A stretch of DNA of 64,000 bases, from contig BSYQ01000002.1 in NCBI GenBank assembly GCA_030272585.1, positions 5,580,001-5,644,000 on the forward strand, given 5' to 3'. The translations under genes and the position numbers were made by a program. Shown here piece by piece: positions 10,797-20,048 of the stretch. The notes below the pieces were generated by a model. That model was not told the origin of the DNA. It did not search any database and was given only the letters and a program-made list of their open reading frames with translations. The stretch's first letter is position 1, and each line of letters opens with the position of its first letter. Source of the stretch: Bryopsis sp. KO-2023 (lineage: Eukaryota; Chlorophyta; Ulvophyceae; Bryopsidales; Bryopsidaceae).

Positions 10797-11207
10797 AAAC
10801 GGGGGCACAACATCGGCCAACAGAACATCGCACAGGTGCTGCCACAACATCGCCCAACAGAACATCGCGTAAACGGTGCCAAAACATCACACGCCGTGCG
10901 TTGTTCGAACAGCCCCGTGCGATGTCTCTCGCAAGAGTCGTCATCGCAAGACATGTTACGATACGACATCGCGTAAACGGGGCGAATGCATCGCATAATG
11001 TGCGATGCTGCATATGCACTGTGCGATGTCCTCTGTGCGATGTCCCAAGCAAAGACGTCAGGAATGCAACATCGCACAGCGCGACATCGCGTAAACGGTG
11101 CCAACTAGTCGCACAGCCGTGCGATGTCGCGCATACTATATGCGCTGTGGATAAAAGATTGTGCGAGGGTGTGTCAAACGTCGCACAGACGGGTTTTTCC
11201 CATAGTG
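10797..11207 (-). repeat. CACTA right subterminal array and terminal inverted repeat
   Basis: This stretch is packed with TGCGATGT/ACATCGCA words in both orientations and about four copies of catcgcgtaaacgg(t/g)gcc. It ends in the terminal repeat at 11177-11207. Such subterminal arrays are the known binding platform of CACTA transposases, which is inferred here from position and repetition only. Confidence 0.75.
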
Positions 11208-11369
11208 CAGGCCACACCAATGTTTCCTTTTTATTTCAAAGTTTCTTTTTTCTTCTCGCTTTCAGGAAAGAAATTCGGCAGCAGGGCTCAGTGGTCAGTT
11301 CACGAGGGGGTTTCTTGTTTTAATGAAGACAGAAAAAAAAAGGAACGAGAAATTTGGACAAGCATTTAT

Positions 11370-12120
11370 TCCATTCGGGTGCAGAGTGGAATTTTGCCTT
11401 TAGCGCCAATTAAGCAATTACATGATGCATACACACCAATGCATTGCACCCCTACACCTCCAACAGAACGGGGGGGATCAGCAACAACCTCCTCCACCAA
11501 CATTTTCACGACAAGTGGAAATGCTTCCATGACCGACATTCTCAAGGTTAGGTCATTACACTTTTTCTCACCACAATTTTTTGTTAAAAAATCCCAAGGG
11601 CGCAGCTCTGCCATACTGGGTCTGCAGGGAACGGTCACACTCCAAATCCAGCAGCCCTTGGATGGCGCCATCCCAATCGCCTCATATCTGAGTGGCAGAA
11701 TGTTATACCGACGTCCCGTCTGTAGAATTAGTCGTGGGCGCTAGAGTAAGAACCCCCCAACCCCCCAACGCGAACGCGAAAGAAAATAGCCGACACTAGG
11801 CCGATGCACCTATGTTTTGTCTCGACGTTATTCTGCCCACTCGGAAGTAGAATTCAAAAAAAGATCAATCGAAAGAAAAAGAAAAAAGGGTCGTCATTCT
11901 TCCACCTACCAAGAGTTTCACCTCGACCCCCTGTCAACTTGTCGAATCATTGACGCAGATCAATCCGACACCATTGCTGCAGTTGAAAAGAGGTGTGACT
12001 CCAGCCCACCATCACCTTGTTCGAACAATCCAGCCTCTGCCTGTGCGGGAAACGTTCTTGATATCGGACTAACGCTTAAAGGTGCGTTGGCTCAGCGTCA
12101 GGCTTCTGCGGTGACGCTTT
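11370..12120. repeat. Dispersed repeat, copies related to 46.5-46.9 kb and 27.1-27.2 kb
   Basis: About 11640-12000 matches the reverse complement of about 46540-46930 (for example ccagca(a/g)cccttggatggcg, ccaatcgcct, and the peptide DPLSTCRII(D/N)(A/V)DQSD in both). The upstream part, 11480-11570, resembles 27140-27240 (tggaa(a/t)tgcttccatgacc). Both may be decayed coding parts of an old element or duplicated gene. I cannot identify a family. A plus-strand frame at 11817-12122 covers the shared peptide. Confidence 0.5.
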
Positions 12121-12440
12121 AAAAAATAAGAAACCTATATTTATTGTCGGAAAACCCATCCAGGAGACGACTTTTCTAAAGGGCTGACTGAGTCTGCAGG
12201 CTTTGAATCTGTGAGGTCTCAGGGTGGCCTTGGAAGCGTTCAATTAGATTTTTCTTCCGGCCTTTTTCGCATACTTTGTATCCGTTTTTTCCGAGTTTTT
12301 TCTGCATCGCCTTGTTTCCGGTTGATCACGTGATATTGTGAGTGCAGGAGAGCATCGTTTTTTTTTGAGACCGCACAGCTCCGTGCCATTGCAAGGACGG
12401 ATCGGTTGATCGTTTTTTCGAGCTGAAGGGGGGCGCTGCC

Positions 12441-13493
12441 ATGAGCGACAGTATTTCGGTGGAATGGGACTTGCCCAGAGATATTCTAGTTGAGATTTTT
12501 GGAAGGATTCCTGCTGAATCTCTTGCTAGATGCTCGTGTGTGGCCACATCTTGGCGAAAAATTACAAATGAGGAGGCAGATTTTAAAAGGAAAATCGGCT
12601 TGGAGCGTGCATGGTTGCACGAACCAATAGAGCCCATAATTCACAAAGGCTCAAAAAGAACTTCATTTACATTTTGTTGTGCTGAGATGGAAGGTCTCAT
12701 TGCCTTGGGTGGTTACGACGTCTTGAAGGCCTTCAATTTCGATCGAAAAGAATTTACTTTTGATTGTGAGGAGATAGGCATGGTGTGGAGTCTTTCCTTC
12801 ATGGATGGAATGCTTGTGACCGGAAGAAAAGGTGACTTGTGTGGATGGGATATATCCACATGGGAAAAGCTTTTTTGCGTGCCCGCTCTTGATTCAAATA
12901 TCTTTTCAATGGCAGACCTTGGCGACAACGTGGCTATTGGAGGGTTCGATGGAGACCTTCAAATTTGGAAGAAAGGGGTATGGGAGCCGATTGGCTCTCT
13001 CGAAGGTCACAAAGGTAATATCACTTGTCTCTTGTCCCAACGAGGCAATATCTTGATCAGTGGGTCAGGGGATGAGACGATCCGAATATGGAACTTGGCT
13101 GGTAATGTCTGCCTCAGAGTCATTCGTGGACAGGAAAAGGGAGCGATCTCCTTGGATGTTCTTGATGGAGTCATTTTTTGTGGAGCATGTGACGGTAACG
13201 TTCGCTCATGGGAACTCGAGAGTGGTCAGCACTTGCAAACATTTCAAGGTCACACAGATAGTGTGGCTTCCGTCTTTCTCAAAGAAGGTCGCATGTTCAC
13301 GGGATCATACGATAGAACGATAAAAATATGGGATCCAACGAATGGCGAGTGTGTCAGGAGTTTTGATTGTTCGCAAAATTTGCACCAAGAGATCTGGCAA
13401 AGAATGTATGTGTTACGGGTTGATGATGAAAGGTTGGTAGCCGTTCGTGGTAACGGGGAGATTTGGGAGTGGGATTTTTCTCACGGGTTGTGA
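12441..13493 (+). CDS. F-box/WD40 protein, intact, intronless
   Basis: 350 codons from ATG to TGA without introns. The F-box is at about 9-50 (WDLPRDILVEIFGRIPAESL, then CSCVATSWRKI), the Skp1-binding module of SCF ubiquitin ligases. A WD40 propeller follows from about 80 to 348. The clearest repeats are at 187-218 (GHKGNI ... ISGSGDETIRIWN), 225-258 (GACDGNVRSWE) and 270-299 (GHTDSV ... GSYDRTIKIWD). It probably recruits a phosphorylated or otherwise marked substrate for ubiquitination, though the target cannot be inferred. Related genes lie at 1855-2253 (broken) and 50294-51343, so the family is locally expanded. A gypsy element begins about 230 bp downstream. Confidence 0.9.
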   Translation: MSDSISVEWDLPRDILVEIFGRIPAESLARCSCVATSWRKITNEEADFKRKIGLERAWLHEPIEPIIHKGSKRTSFTFCCAEMEGLIALGGYDVLKAFNFDRKEFTFDCEEIGMVWSLSFMDGMLVTGRKGDLCGWDISTWEKLFCVPALDSNIFSMADLGDNVAIGGFDGDLQIWKKGVWEPIGSLEGHKGNITCLLSQRGNILISGSGDETIRIWNLAGNVCLRVIRGQEKGAISLDVLDGVIFCGACDGNVRSWELESGQHLQTFQGHTDSVASVFLKEGRMFTGSYDRTIKIWDPTNGECVRSFDCSQNLHQEIWQRMYVLRVDDERLVAVRGNGEIWEWDFSHGL

Positions 13494-13639
13494 GGGTTGT
13501 CTTATTTGAAATAATTATGTAATAGCACAGGTGTAACGAACCCGCGAGGCCTTAGGAAAAACCTCGGTCGACACTTTTGAGGTGACTTGAAAGAGTGATC
13601 ACAAAAAGAGTTAACGTCCGTTTTATATCGTGGCCTAGA

Positions 13640-13704
13640 GTGCTCCGTCGACAAGGTGAATAACCTTGGGCGGTGTGGTCGAGGGTTCGATTCCCCCGGA
13701 GCAC
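13640..13704 (+). ncRNA. tRNA-like sequence lacking a D arm
   Basis: A 7-bp acceptor-like pairing (GTGCTCC / GGAGCAC) encloses a T-arm (GAGGGTTCGATTCCCCC) and a hairpin CAAGG-TGAATAA-CCTTG in the anticodon-arm position. Only about five bases remain where the D arm should be, and the loop lacks U33. It is therefore a degenerate tRNA, a SINE head or a tRNA-derived piece rather than a working tRNA. It lies 21 bp from the end of the gypsy element. Confidence 0.4.
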
Positions 13705-13725
13705 ATGTGTGTGTGTTGAGTGTTT

Positions 13726-13763
13726 GAACCCCTAACGCTAGAGGGGTAAGAGGAAGCGTTTCA
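13726..13763 (-). repeat. gypsy 1 3' terminal direct repeat
   Basis: Identical over 38 bp to 20049-20086 and preceded on the minus strand by the polypurine tract. It contains an 8-bp-arm hairpin. Sequence on its outer side (tgttt) does not match the outer side of the other copy (acagg), so no target duplication is visible. Confidence 0.7.
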
Positions 13764-13919
13764 CTCCTCCCCCCTTACAAGATCTAGACCCATAGATCCT
13801 TTCCACTAAGAACGAGTGTGACCCGGTAGGGTAACTAGGTAGAGGACACCATCTCTTCATCTAACCTCTCCATCCCTACTTCCCGATAAACGTGATCAAC
13901 TTCCGTTCTAGAAAAAGAT

Positions 13920-16900
13920 TTATCTTTCCCAATATTCTTGTACCCTTTCGGGAGCGTTAGCCACGTTTCTTTTTGACTCCCACGTAGCCTCATGGGCCGG
14001 ATAACCTTTCCATAAAATCAAATATTCAAGTTTCTTTCCTTTTCCACGGTGACGTAAAATTCTTTCCACCTCAAACTCTAATTCTCCTTCTATCTCTATT
14101 GCCTCCGGTGGCGTGATGTCCCGAGTAAATTCCATGGAGCGATTAAACGTTTTCAATTTGTCAATATGAAAAACATTATGAATTCTCCAAGTGTCGGGTA
14201 GATCGAGTTTATAAGCAACATCGCTCACCACCTTAGCGATTTTGAAGGGCCCAAGAAATCGTCGTCGAAGCTTTGTCGGTAAGGTCTTCTTGAATGCAAA
14301 GCTTAGATCCTTGGCGTTAAGACATACTTCATCTCCCACTTGATAGGTCTCATGACGCCTTTGACGATTTGCTACCCGTTGCATCCGCTCTTGCGCCTTT
14401 GCATAATTTTCCTTCGCGTCGCGTAGCTCCTTGTGCATCCTTTCAAACATCGCTTGGGCATCCTCGTTCTTGGTCTTTTCTTGTGTGGAGACTCCGGTGA
14501 GGAGTGCGTCCGGGACAAAACCTTTTTGCCCATATGCTAAGTGAAAAGGTGAGTACCCCGTGGTACTATTCACCGTGTTATTAATCGCAAATTCCGCGAT
14601 CCCCAAGTAGTCTATCCATTCCTCCGGCTTCACTTCTACATACGGTCGTAAGTAGTTCTCGATTGTTTTATTCACCACTTCCGTTTGTCCATCCGTTTGG
14701 GGATGGAAGGAGGTACTTGCCTTGTGTTCCACGCCCACCTTTGCACACAAATGCTTCCAAAAAGAGCTCATGAAGCGAGGATCACGATCCGAGATTATTA
14801 CCTCCGGCATTCCGAAAGAACGAAACACCGTATCAAAGAGAATGGTTGCGTATTTCTTCGCATCCACCTCCTTGGAACATGGAGCTAACTTCACCATCTT
14901 CGTAAGGCGATCCACGAAGACCGCGATGGCGGAGTAGCCCTTGCTTTCCGGTAGGTCGGTAATCAAGTCGGTTGTCACGTGTTGAAATTTCCTCTCCGGA
15001 ATAGGTAAAGGATTTAATAATCCTTTCTTCCGTTGAGTGTCCGGCTTGATGGTTTGGCACATAGGACATGTTCTCACATATTCGGCCACCGAACTCCGCA
15101 TTCCTTTCCACCAATAATGACGTGAAATCATCTCAAGTGTTTTTGCTTGACCCGCATGCCCCGCATGTGGTAAGTCATGATTGTGCTCCAAGACTTGTCT
15201 TCTCTTTTCCTTTGGAACCACAATCCGCCACTCGCCGTTCTCTATCCTTTTCTCCAAGAGTCCCTCCGTTGACATCCGGTAGTGTGTCGAATATTGCTCC
15301 GCATGATGATGTAAGTCTTGAATAATTCCCTCACACATTGTGTCTCTCTCTTGTGCTTGCTTCCATTCTTCTAATTCCGTTCCTTGGAACGCTAATGTCA
15401 CTCCAATTGTTCCCAAGGTATTAGTCTCATTCACTTTGGGTGTGGATCTACTCAAAGCATCGGCTACAAGGTTAGCCTTTCCCGGCAAATACTTGAGTGT
15501 GGGACGTATGCTTTGAAAATATCCCGATTTCAAATATCGTGTTTGCACCCGTGATAACACCTTTTGATCGAGGAAGTAAACCACCGGTTGGTGATCCGTG
15601 TAGACCGTCACACCTCCTTTGCATCCTTCGAGGTAATGCCTCCATGCTTGAAGTGCGTGTGCGATAGCTCCAAGCTCTTTCTCGTAGGCACTATACTTCT
15701 TTTCTCCCGAAGAAAGCTTGCGTGATAGGAACGCAATAGGTTGGTTTCCACTTCCTTGATCTTGCATTAGGACTCCTCCAAACGCTTCATTACTTGCATC
15801 GGTTACCACCACGTACGGAAGCTCCGGGTCGGGTATCACAAGGACCGGTGCTTGTGAAAGAAGGGTCTTGAGCATCTTGAATGCTTGTTCTTCTTTCTCA
15901 CCCCACTCCCACATTTTATCAAGCTTAGTCAAGTCATGTAAAGGACTTGCAATTCTAGCAAAACCCGGTATAAATTTCCTATAATACCCTACTAAGCCTA
16001 GAAAAGACCGAACTTCCGTCACACTAGTGAGTGGTTTCCATGCGTTCACCGCTTTGACCTTAGACTCCATTGGACTAATTCCTTGTTCACCCACGACATA
16101 ACCTACGTATTCCGTTGAAGAAACCCCTATCGAACACTTACTAGCTTTCGCAAAAAGTTTGTAGTTCCGTAACCTTTTTAAGACTAGTTCTAAGTGCCGA
16201 TAATGTTCCTCTATTGAGCGAGAGTATATCAAGATATCATCTAAGAAAATAACCACGAAATCATCTAGGTAGTCCCCAAAAATATCTTGCATCATGGACA
16301 TGAATTGGGCCGGAGCGTTAGTGCATCCAAAAGGGAGCACTAAAAACTCAAAAAGCCCATACCTCGACTTAAACGCCGTCTTTTCTATATCCTCTTCTTT
16401 TACCGGCATTTGCCAATAACCGGATCGCAAATCTATTTTACTAAAAACCCGTGCTTTTCCTACCCTATCAATCAATTCTTCGGGCAAAGGAAGGGGGTAA
16501 ACGTTTTTCTTTGTGATCTTATTGAGCCACCTATAATCTATACACATTCGAAGGCCCCCATCTTTCTTTGGAACGAATAAAATAGGCGCCCCGAATGGGC
16601 TCTCACTAGGCCTAATAAAACCATGTTCTAGCAAATAATCGATTTGAGTTTTTACTTCCTCTAACTCGGCCGGACTCAAACGGTAAAGAGGCCGATTAGG
16701 CGGTTCTTGATTTGGTTCTAACTCAATCGAAAATTCATGACCTAACCGCTTAGGGGGTAAACCCTTCGGTAAATCCGTGCAAAACGTTTCCTTATGAGTT
16801 TTTAATATTTCCTTGATTTTCTCATCCTCAACCTTAGAAAGTAATTTTTCTAGATCCTCTTGATTCTTTTTCTCTTGATCTCCTTCATCCTCTTTTCCTT

Positions 16901-18137
16901 TTTCTTTTTCTTCCCGGTCTCTAACGACCACGACAAAGCTATTTTTCTGAATTTTCTTATTTTTCTTGTCCACACTATTCATAATACTAGCCGCCGAACT
17001 TGCGGATAGAAATTGCGGTTTTTCCCTTTGAGTTGATGGTTTATTCGTTGGTAACGAAATCCGTTTCCCTCGATAAAGTATCCTAAGCTCATTTGCATCA
17101 AAATCAATCTCCGGATTCCATTCCACTAACCATGGTAATCCTAAAATCAGTGGGTGTAATAATGTCGGAAAAACAAGTGCCGTAACAAGAAAAGAACCTT
17201 GCCCGCACTTCATCCGAAAATAAACTTTCCCTAAAATCTTTGTTTCATTCATATCCGCTACTTTCACCGTTTCCGTATGCGGATGTATAACCAAACCCAT
17301 TTGTTCCGCTAATGTCTCGTCTATAAAATTTGCTGTAGCCCCGGAATCTACCAAAGCTAATTGTTTTATTCCATTCACTTTTATTTTTAGTTTAATTCCA
17401 GAAAAATCTGTTTGAGGGTTTGTTGCACCTGAGGTCTCATCCTCCTTAGAGTCCACTTCAGTTTGCACACCCTTCTCCATCTCCAGTTTCAGCTCCTCCT
17501 TAGCTTGCTCTTGAGGGGCTGGATTTTCTGACTTTTTATTACTTCTTTCCTCCACCATCACATCCTTGTGGAACTGCTCCTTCTTCTTCTTTGCTTGCTG
17601 CTGCTGTTGAGCTGACTCATCTTTCGACTGCTCATCCACAGCCAACTTCTTTTTCTGCTGCTGCTGCTGCTCCTGAGTTGACTCATTTTTCGACTGCTCA
17701 TCCACAATCAACTCATCGATCTCCAGCACTTTGATTTCTGCAGGGTTCGACCTTTCGACCCCCACGTCCTTAATCCCTGTCTGCTCGATCCTCTGATAAT
17801 CCACCGTCGTCTTCGATAACTTCGATACAGGTCGAAGTTTAAGTCCATATTTCTGTAAAATTTTAATTTCGCCCCTGTGCACAGTTTTTCTGGGATGATC
17901 ATTCCCCAGACTGTAATTTCGCGTTTTCTTTTCGCCAGCAGTTCCCTGTTCCACGTTTTGCAGCTGTTTTCGACTTTCATTTTCGTTTCCAACCTCTTTT
18001 TCGTTTTTATTTTCGCCCTTTTCGTCGTCCTTCGTCGTCCCACGACGCACCTGCAGCAGTCGAATACCAAAACGGTTTCGAACTGCAGCAATTTCGATTG
18101 GCTTCCCCAGGCCCCACAACTCCACCATTCTTTTCAC
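13920..18137 (-). CDS. gypsy 1 Pol: protease, RT, RNase H, integrase, chromodomain
   Basis: About 1405 codons without a break (counted from a GTG; translation is more likely entered from gag by frameshift). Domains by residue: a Q/K-rich N-terminal linker (about 150-190); retroviral aspartic protease with DSGA at 264-267; reverse transcriptase about 480-690 with IDYRWLNK and FLDD at 631-634; RNase H about 775-895 (TDASNEAFGG, YTDHQPV); integrase with the HHCC zinc module (986-1027) and catalytic D1057, D1117, E1153 (DRDPRF ... HPQTDGQTE); and a chromodomain at 1352-1403 (FEVERILRHRGKGKKLEYL, LWKGYP). The chromodomain marks it as a chromovirus, a group whose integration is steered to modified histones. 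All catalytic residues are present, so it may be active. Confidence 0.92.
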   Translation of the reverse strand: MKRMVELWGLGKPIEIAAVRNRFGIRLLQVRRGTTKDDEKGENKNEKEVGNENESRKQLQNVEQGTAGEKKTRNYSLGNDHPRKTVHRGEIKILQKYGLKLRPVSKLSKTTVDYQRIEQTGIKDVGVERSNPAEIKVLEIDELIVDEQSKNESTQEQQQQQKKKLAVDEQSKDESAQQQQQAKKKKEQFHKDVMVEERSNKKSENPAPQEQAKEELKLEMEKGVQTEVDSKEDETSGATNPQTDFSGIKLKIKVNGIKQLALVDSGATANFIDETLAEQMGLVIHPHTETVKVADMNETKILGKVYFRMKCGQGSFLVTALVFPTLLHPLILGLPWLVEWNPEIDFDANELRILYRGKRISLPTNKPSTQREKPQFLSASSAASIMNSVDKKNKKIQKNSFVVVVRDREEKEKGKEDEGDQEKKNQEDLEKLLSKVEDEKIKEILKTHKETFCTDLPKGLPPKRLGHEFSIELEPNQEPPNRPLYRLSPAELEEVKTQIDYLLEHGFIRPSESPFGAPILFVPKKDGGLRMCIDYRWLNKITKKNVYPLPLPEELIDRVGKARVFSKIDLRSGYWQMPVKEEDIEKTAFKSRYGLFEFLVLPFGCTNAPAQFMSMMQDIFGDYLDDFVVIFLDDILIYSRSIEEHYRHLELVLKRLRNYKLFAKASKCSIGVSSTEYVGYVVGEQGISPMESKVKAVNAWKPLTSVTEVRSFLGLVGYYRKFIPGFARIASPLHDLTKLDKMWEWGEKEEQAFKMLKTLLSQAPVLVIPDPELPYVVVTDASNEAFGGVLMQDQGSGNQPIAFLSRKLSSGEKKYSAYEKELGAIAHALQAWRHYLEGCKGGVTVYTDHQPVVYFLDQKVLSRVQTRYLKSGYFQSIRPTLKYLPGKANLVADALSRSTPKVNETNTLGTIGVTLAFQGTELEEWKQAQERDTMCEGIIQDLHHHAEQYSTHYRMSTEGLLEKRIENGEWRIVVPKEKRRQVLEHNHDLPHAGHAGQAKTLEMISRHYWWKGMRSSVAEYVRTCPMCQTIKPDTQRKKGLLNPLPIPERKFQHVTTDLITDLPESKGYSAIAVFVDRLTKMVKLAPCSKEVDAKKYATILFDTVFRSFGMPEVIISDRDPRFMSSFWKHLCAKVGVEHKASTSFHPQTDGQTEVVNKTIENYLRPYVEVKPEEWIDYLGIAEFAINNTVNSTTGYSPFHLAYGQKGFVPDALLTGVSTQEKTKNEDAQAMFERMHKELRDAKENYAKAQERMQRVANRQRRHETYQVGDEVCLNAKDLSFAFKKTLPTKLRRRFLGPFKIAKVVSDVAYKLDLPDTWRIHNVFHIDKLKTFNRSMEFTRDITPPEAIEIEGELEFEVERILRHRGKGKKLEYLILWKGYPAHEATWESKRNVANAPERVQEYWER

Positions 18138-18182
18138 GCGAGTTCGAACTGAGGAATTGTTCGACTCGCCTAGGCTTTTAAA
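18138..18182 (-). promoter_or_regulatory. -1 ribosomal frameshift signal (gag-pol)
   Basis: On the minus strand, 18182-18176 is the slippery heptamer U UUA AAA, in the exact gag phase (GCT TTA AAA). A 6-nt spacer (GCCUAG, 18175-18170) contains the gag stop. A stem-loop follows: 5' arm GCGAGTCGAAC (18169-18159), loop AATTCCTCA (18158-18150), 3' arm GTTCGAACTCGC (18149-18138), 11 bp with one bulged A. After a -1 slip the frame reads TTT AAA AGC CTA GGC GAG and continues open into pol. Heptamer, spacing and stem match the known requirements for programmed -1 frameshifting. Confidence 0.87.
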
Positions 18183-19939
18183 GCCTTTCTCGCCTCCGCC
18201 AGCTTAGGACACGAATCAACCATGTGTCCCTGCGTTTTGCAAAAGAAACAGCGAACTCCACCCAAACCTCGACCTCCACGACCTCGGTTTCCACGACCTC
18301 GAGTAGAACTCCAACCCTGAGCTTGAGCGGCTCCCACACTATTGCCCTGACGTCCGCCAGTAAATCGTCCGCCTCCAGAAAATCGTCCTGATCCACGCCC
18401 ACGCCAGAAAGTGCGACCACGTGCTGCTCCTCTTATGCTCCCCAACCTTTCTGCCACTAGAACAGCTTCTTCGAAACTATCAGGCGCCCAGCACATCACC
18501 TGCGCCTTGACCGAATAATCCAAGCCTTCCAGAAAGAGGCTGTGTTTTTCGTCGTGCGCCATTTCAGGAACGCGAAAAGCGAGCGTCCTGAACTCGCGTA
18601 CGTATTGGCTCACGGTGCCCACCTGCCTCAAACTCCTTAGCTTCTTTCGATTAGTTTCCTGTAGGGTCCTTGGTTCGAACAGGGAAACTAATTCTTGGGT
18701 GAATTCCTTCCACGAGCGTGGCGCTGTCCTCTGCTCTTGTATCACAGCGAGCTCGAGGGAATTGAGCCAGGCTTGTGCCGACCCCGTCGTGTTGATCTCG
18801 AAATAGCCTTGCCACTCCTCTTCATCGTAGTCCATTACTTGGAGGTAACGCCGCATAGCGACGACCCACTCCGTTGCCGATCTTCCGTCGTCGCCAGAGA
18901 AAGCTTTCGGCAGATCTATTTTCGGCCGACGTTTTTTCCGCTCGTCGTTGTTTCGACGTCCACCGCCATTATTATTTCCGCCTGGGTTAGGATCTCCTGG
19001 GTTTCCATCAGGTCCTCCGTTCGGCCCTCCGTTTGGTCCTCCATTTGGTCCTCCATTCGGTCCTCCGTTCGACCGCAAACCATTTCCCTGCAATAATGTT
19101 TGCAGCATCGTTCGTCGCTCCGGTTGAGTCAGCCATCCAGAACTCGACGCAACCGGAACGAAGTTTGGTCCGCTTGTTGCCTGCTGTGGTGGAGAAGGTG
19201 ATTGGAGAGGTGGTGCTGTTGGTTGTGCAACAGGGTACGGATCTGGTGGTAAAGGAGGTTGTCCCGGCAAGGGAACATCCCTTGGCGCCGACGTTCCTTC
19301 ATCAGCAGCGCGAACAGGTTGTTGCACCTGCGTTTGTGTTTGAACCATAAAAAGTTCGATTTCCTTCTGAGCGGCAGCGATAGCTGTCTCGTAGACTTGT
19401 CGTCGAAGGAAGTCGTCAAGATACTTCGACTGTGCTTTTTCAAACTCGACTTGATCGATCCTGTTTCCCTGTAGCTCGTTATAGAGCCACTGCAGCTTTT
19501 CGCCGACGTGCTTGCTTTCTTCCTTCACTTTTTCGTCTGTAACCGCCGCCAGTCCAGCGACGTGGTGTTCGAGACTTGCGACGCAGCTGTTGAGTCCTAC
19601 GTTTGTTTCGTATTCCCAGCGTCGAAGTCGCTCTTCGATTTCAGTGGTGTCCGCCTGGTGGATATTATAAACCACTGCCTGCTGTCGATTATCACTCAGG
19701 TTCTGCTGCACATTCTGCTGCTGTCGATTATCAGTTAGATTTTGCTGATTTTGCTGATTATTTTGCTGGTGCTGTTCCTGAAAGCGCTGGAAGTTTGCCT
19801 GCGCGCGCTCCTGCGCCTGAATCCCCATATCCTCGTCATAGTGGGCGACTCCCCTTTCGTCGACGTGATAGGGAACGACTGCCCCTTCGTCGTCGACTAA
19901 TTCGTGCTCCATTCGTCCCCGACGTCCGCCGACGTCCAA
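18170..19939 (-). CDS. gypsy 1 Gag
   Basis: 589 codons ending in UAG at 18172-18170. The N-terminal part is acidic, then Gln-rich (QQHQQNNQQNQQNL). The middle is Pro-rich with a tandem NGGP repeat near residue 295-315. The capsid-like core follows (PKIDLPKAFSGDDGRSATEW ... WLNSLE ... FEPRTLQETNRKKLRSLRQV), typical of Ty3/gypsy Gag. The C-terminus is Arg/Gly-rich with one CCHC zinc knuckle (CFFCKTQGHMVDSC, C-x2-C-x4-H-x4-C) that binds genomic RNA. The last codons, GCT TTA AAA GCC UAG, form the frameshift site into pol. Confidence 0.88.
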   Translation of the reverse strand: MDVGGRRGRMEHELVDDEGAVVPYHVDERGVAHYDEDMGIQAQERAQANFQRFQEQHQQNNQQNQQNLTDNRQQQNVQQNLSDNRQQAVVYNIHQADTTEIEERLRRWEYETNVGLNSCVASLEHHVAGLAAVTDEKVKEESKHVGEKLQWLYNELQGNRIDQVEFEKAQSKYLDDFLRRQVYETAIAAAQKEIELFMVQTQTQVQQPVRAADEGTSAPRDVPLPGQPPLPPDPYPVAQPTAPPLQSPSPPQQATSGPNFVPVASSSGWLTQPERRTMLQTLLQGNGLRSNGGPNGGPNGGPNGGPNGGPDGNPGDPNPGGNNNGGGRRNNDERKKRRPKIDLPKAFSGDDGRSATEWVVAMRRYLQVMDYDEEEWQGYFEINTTGSAQAWLNSLELAVIQEQRTAPRSWKEFTQELVSLFEPRTLQETNRKKLRSLRQVGTVSQYVREFRTLAFRVPEMAHDEKHSLFLEGLDYSVKAQVMCWAPDSFEEAVLVAERLGSIRGAARGRTFWRGRGSGRFSGGGRFTGGRQGNSVGAAQAQGWSSTRGRGNRGRGGRGLGGVRCFFCKTQGHMVDSCPKLAEARKALKA

Positions 19940-20048
19940 AAGTGTGACCGTTCCGAGGTGCCTTTCCTTTCCACCGCCAGGTTCACCGTCGACCAGCTTT
20001 CAACGTCCTTTCCTTTGGCGCTGTGCTTGTAAGTCGATTACCCGCTCC

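Larger units (their letters stand above)
6287..11207. mobile_element. CACTA-type DNA transposon carrying cellular gene fragments
   Basis: The 4921-bp unit starts CACTATGGGAAAA (6287) and ends TTTTCCCATAGTG (11207). The terminal inverted repeats agree at about 29 of the first 31 positions. It is flanked by a 3-bp duplication, CAG, at 6284-6286 and 11208-11210. CACTA termini, 3-bp duplications and subterminal copies of TGCGATGT in both orientations (6305-6400 and 10800-11200) are the hallmarks of the CACTA (En/Spm) superfamily. No transposase is visible. The interior holds fragments, with introns, of MnmG, a GH5 mannanase and PI31, all on the plus strand, so they were captured as genomic DNA. 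It is best described as a non-autonomous Pack-CACTA element. Confidence 0.88.

Noticed and set aside
10797-11207. Possible CRISPR-like or regulatory repeat array
   Set aside because: The units are short, in both orientations and unevenly spaced, and they end in a transposon terminal repeat. They are explained as CACTA subterminal repeats.
13640-13704. Functional tRNA gene
   Set aside because: No D arm fits, U33 is absent and the anticodon loop is not canonical. Kept only as a tRNA-like feature.
13920-18137. Independent translation start (GTG at 18137) for gypsy pol
   Set aside because: The pol frame is open further upstream and a complete -1 frameshift signal enters it, so initiation at the GTG is unnecessary.
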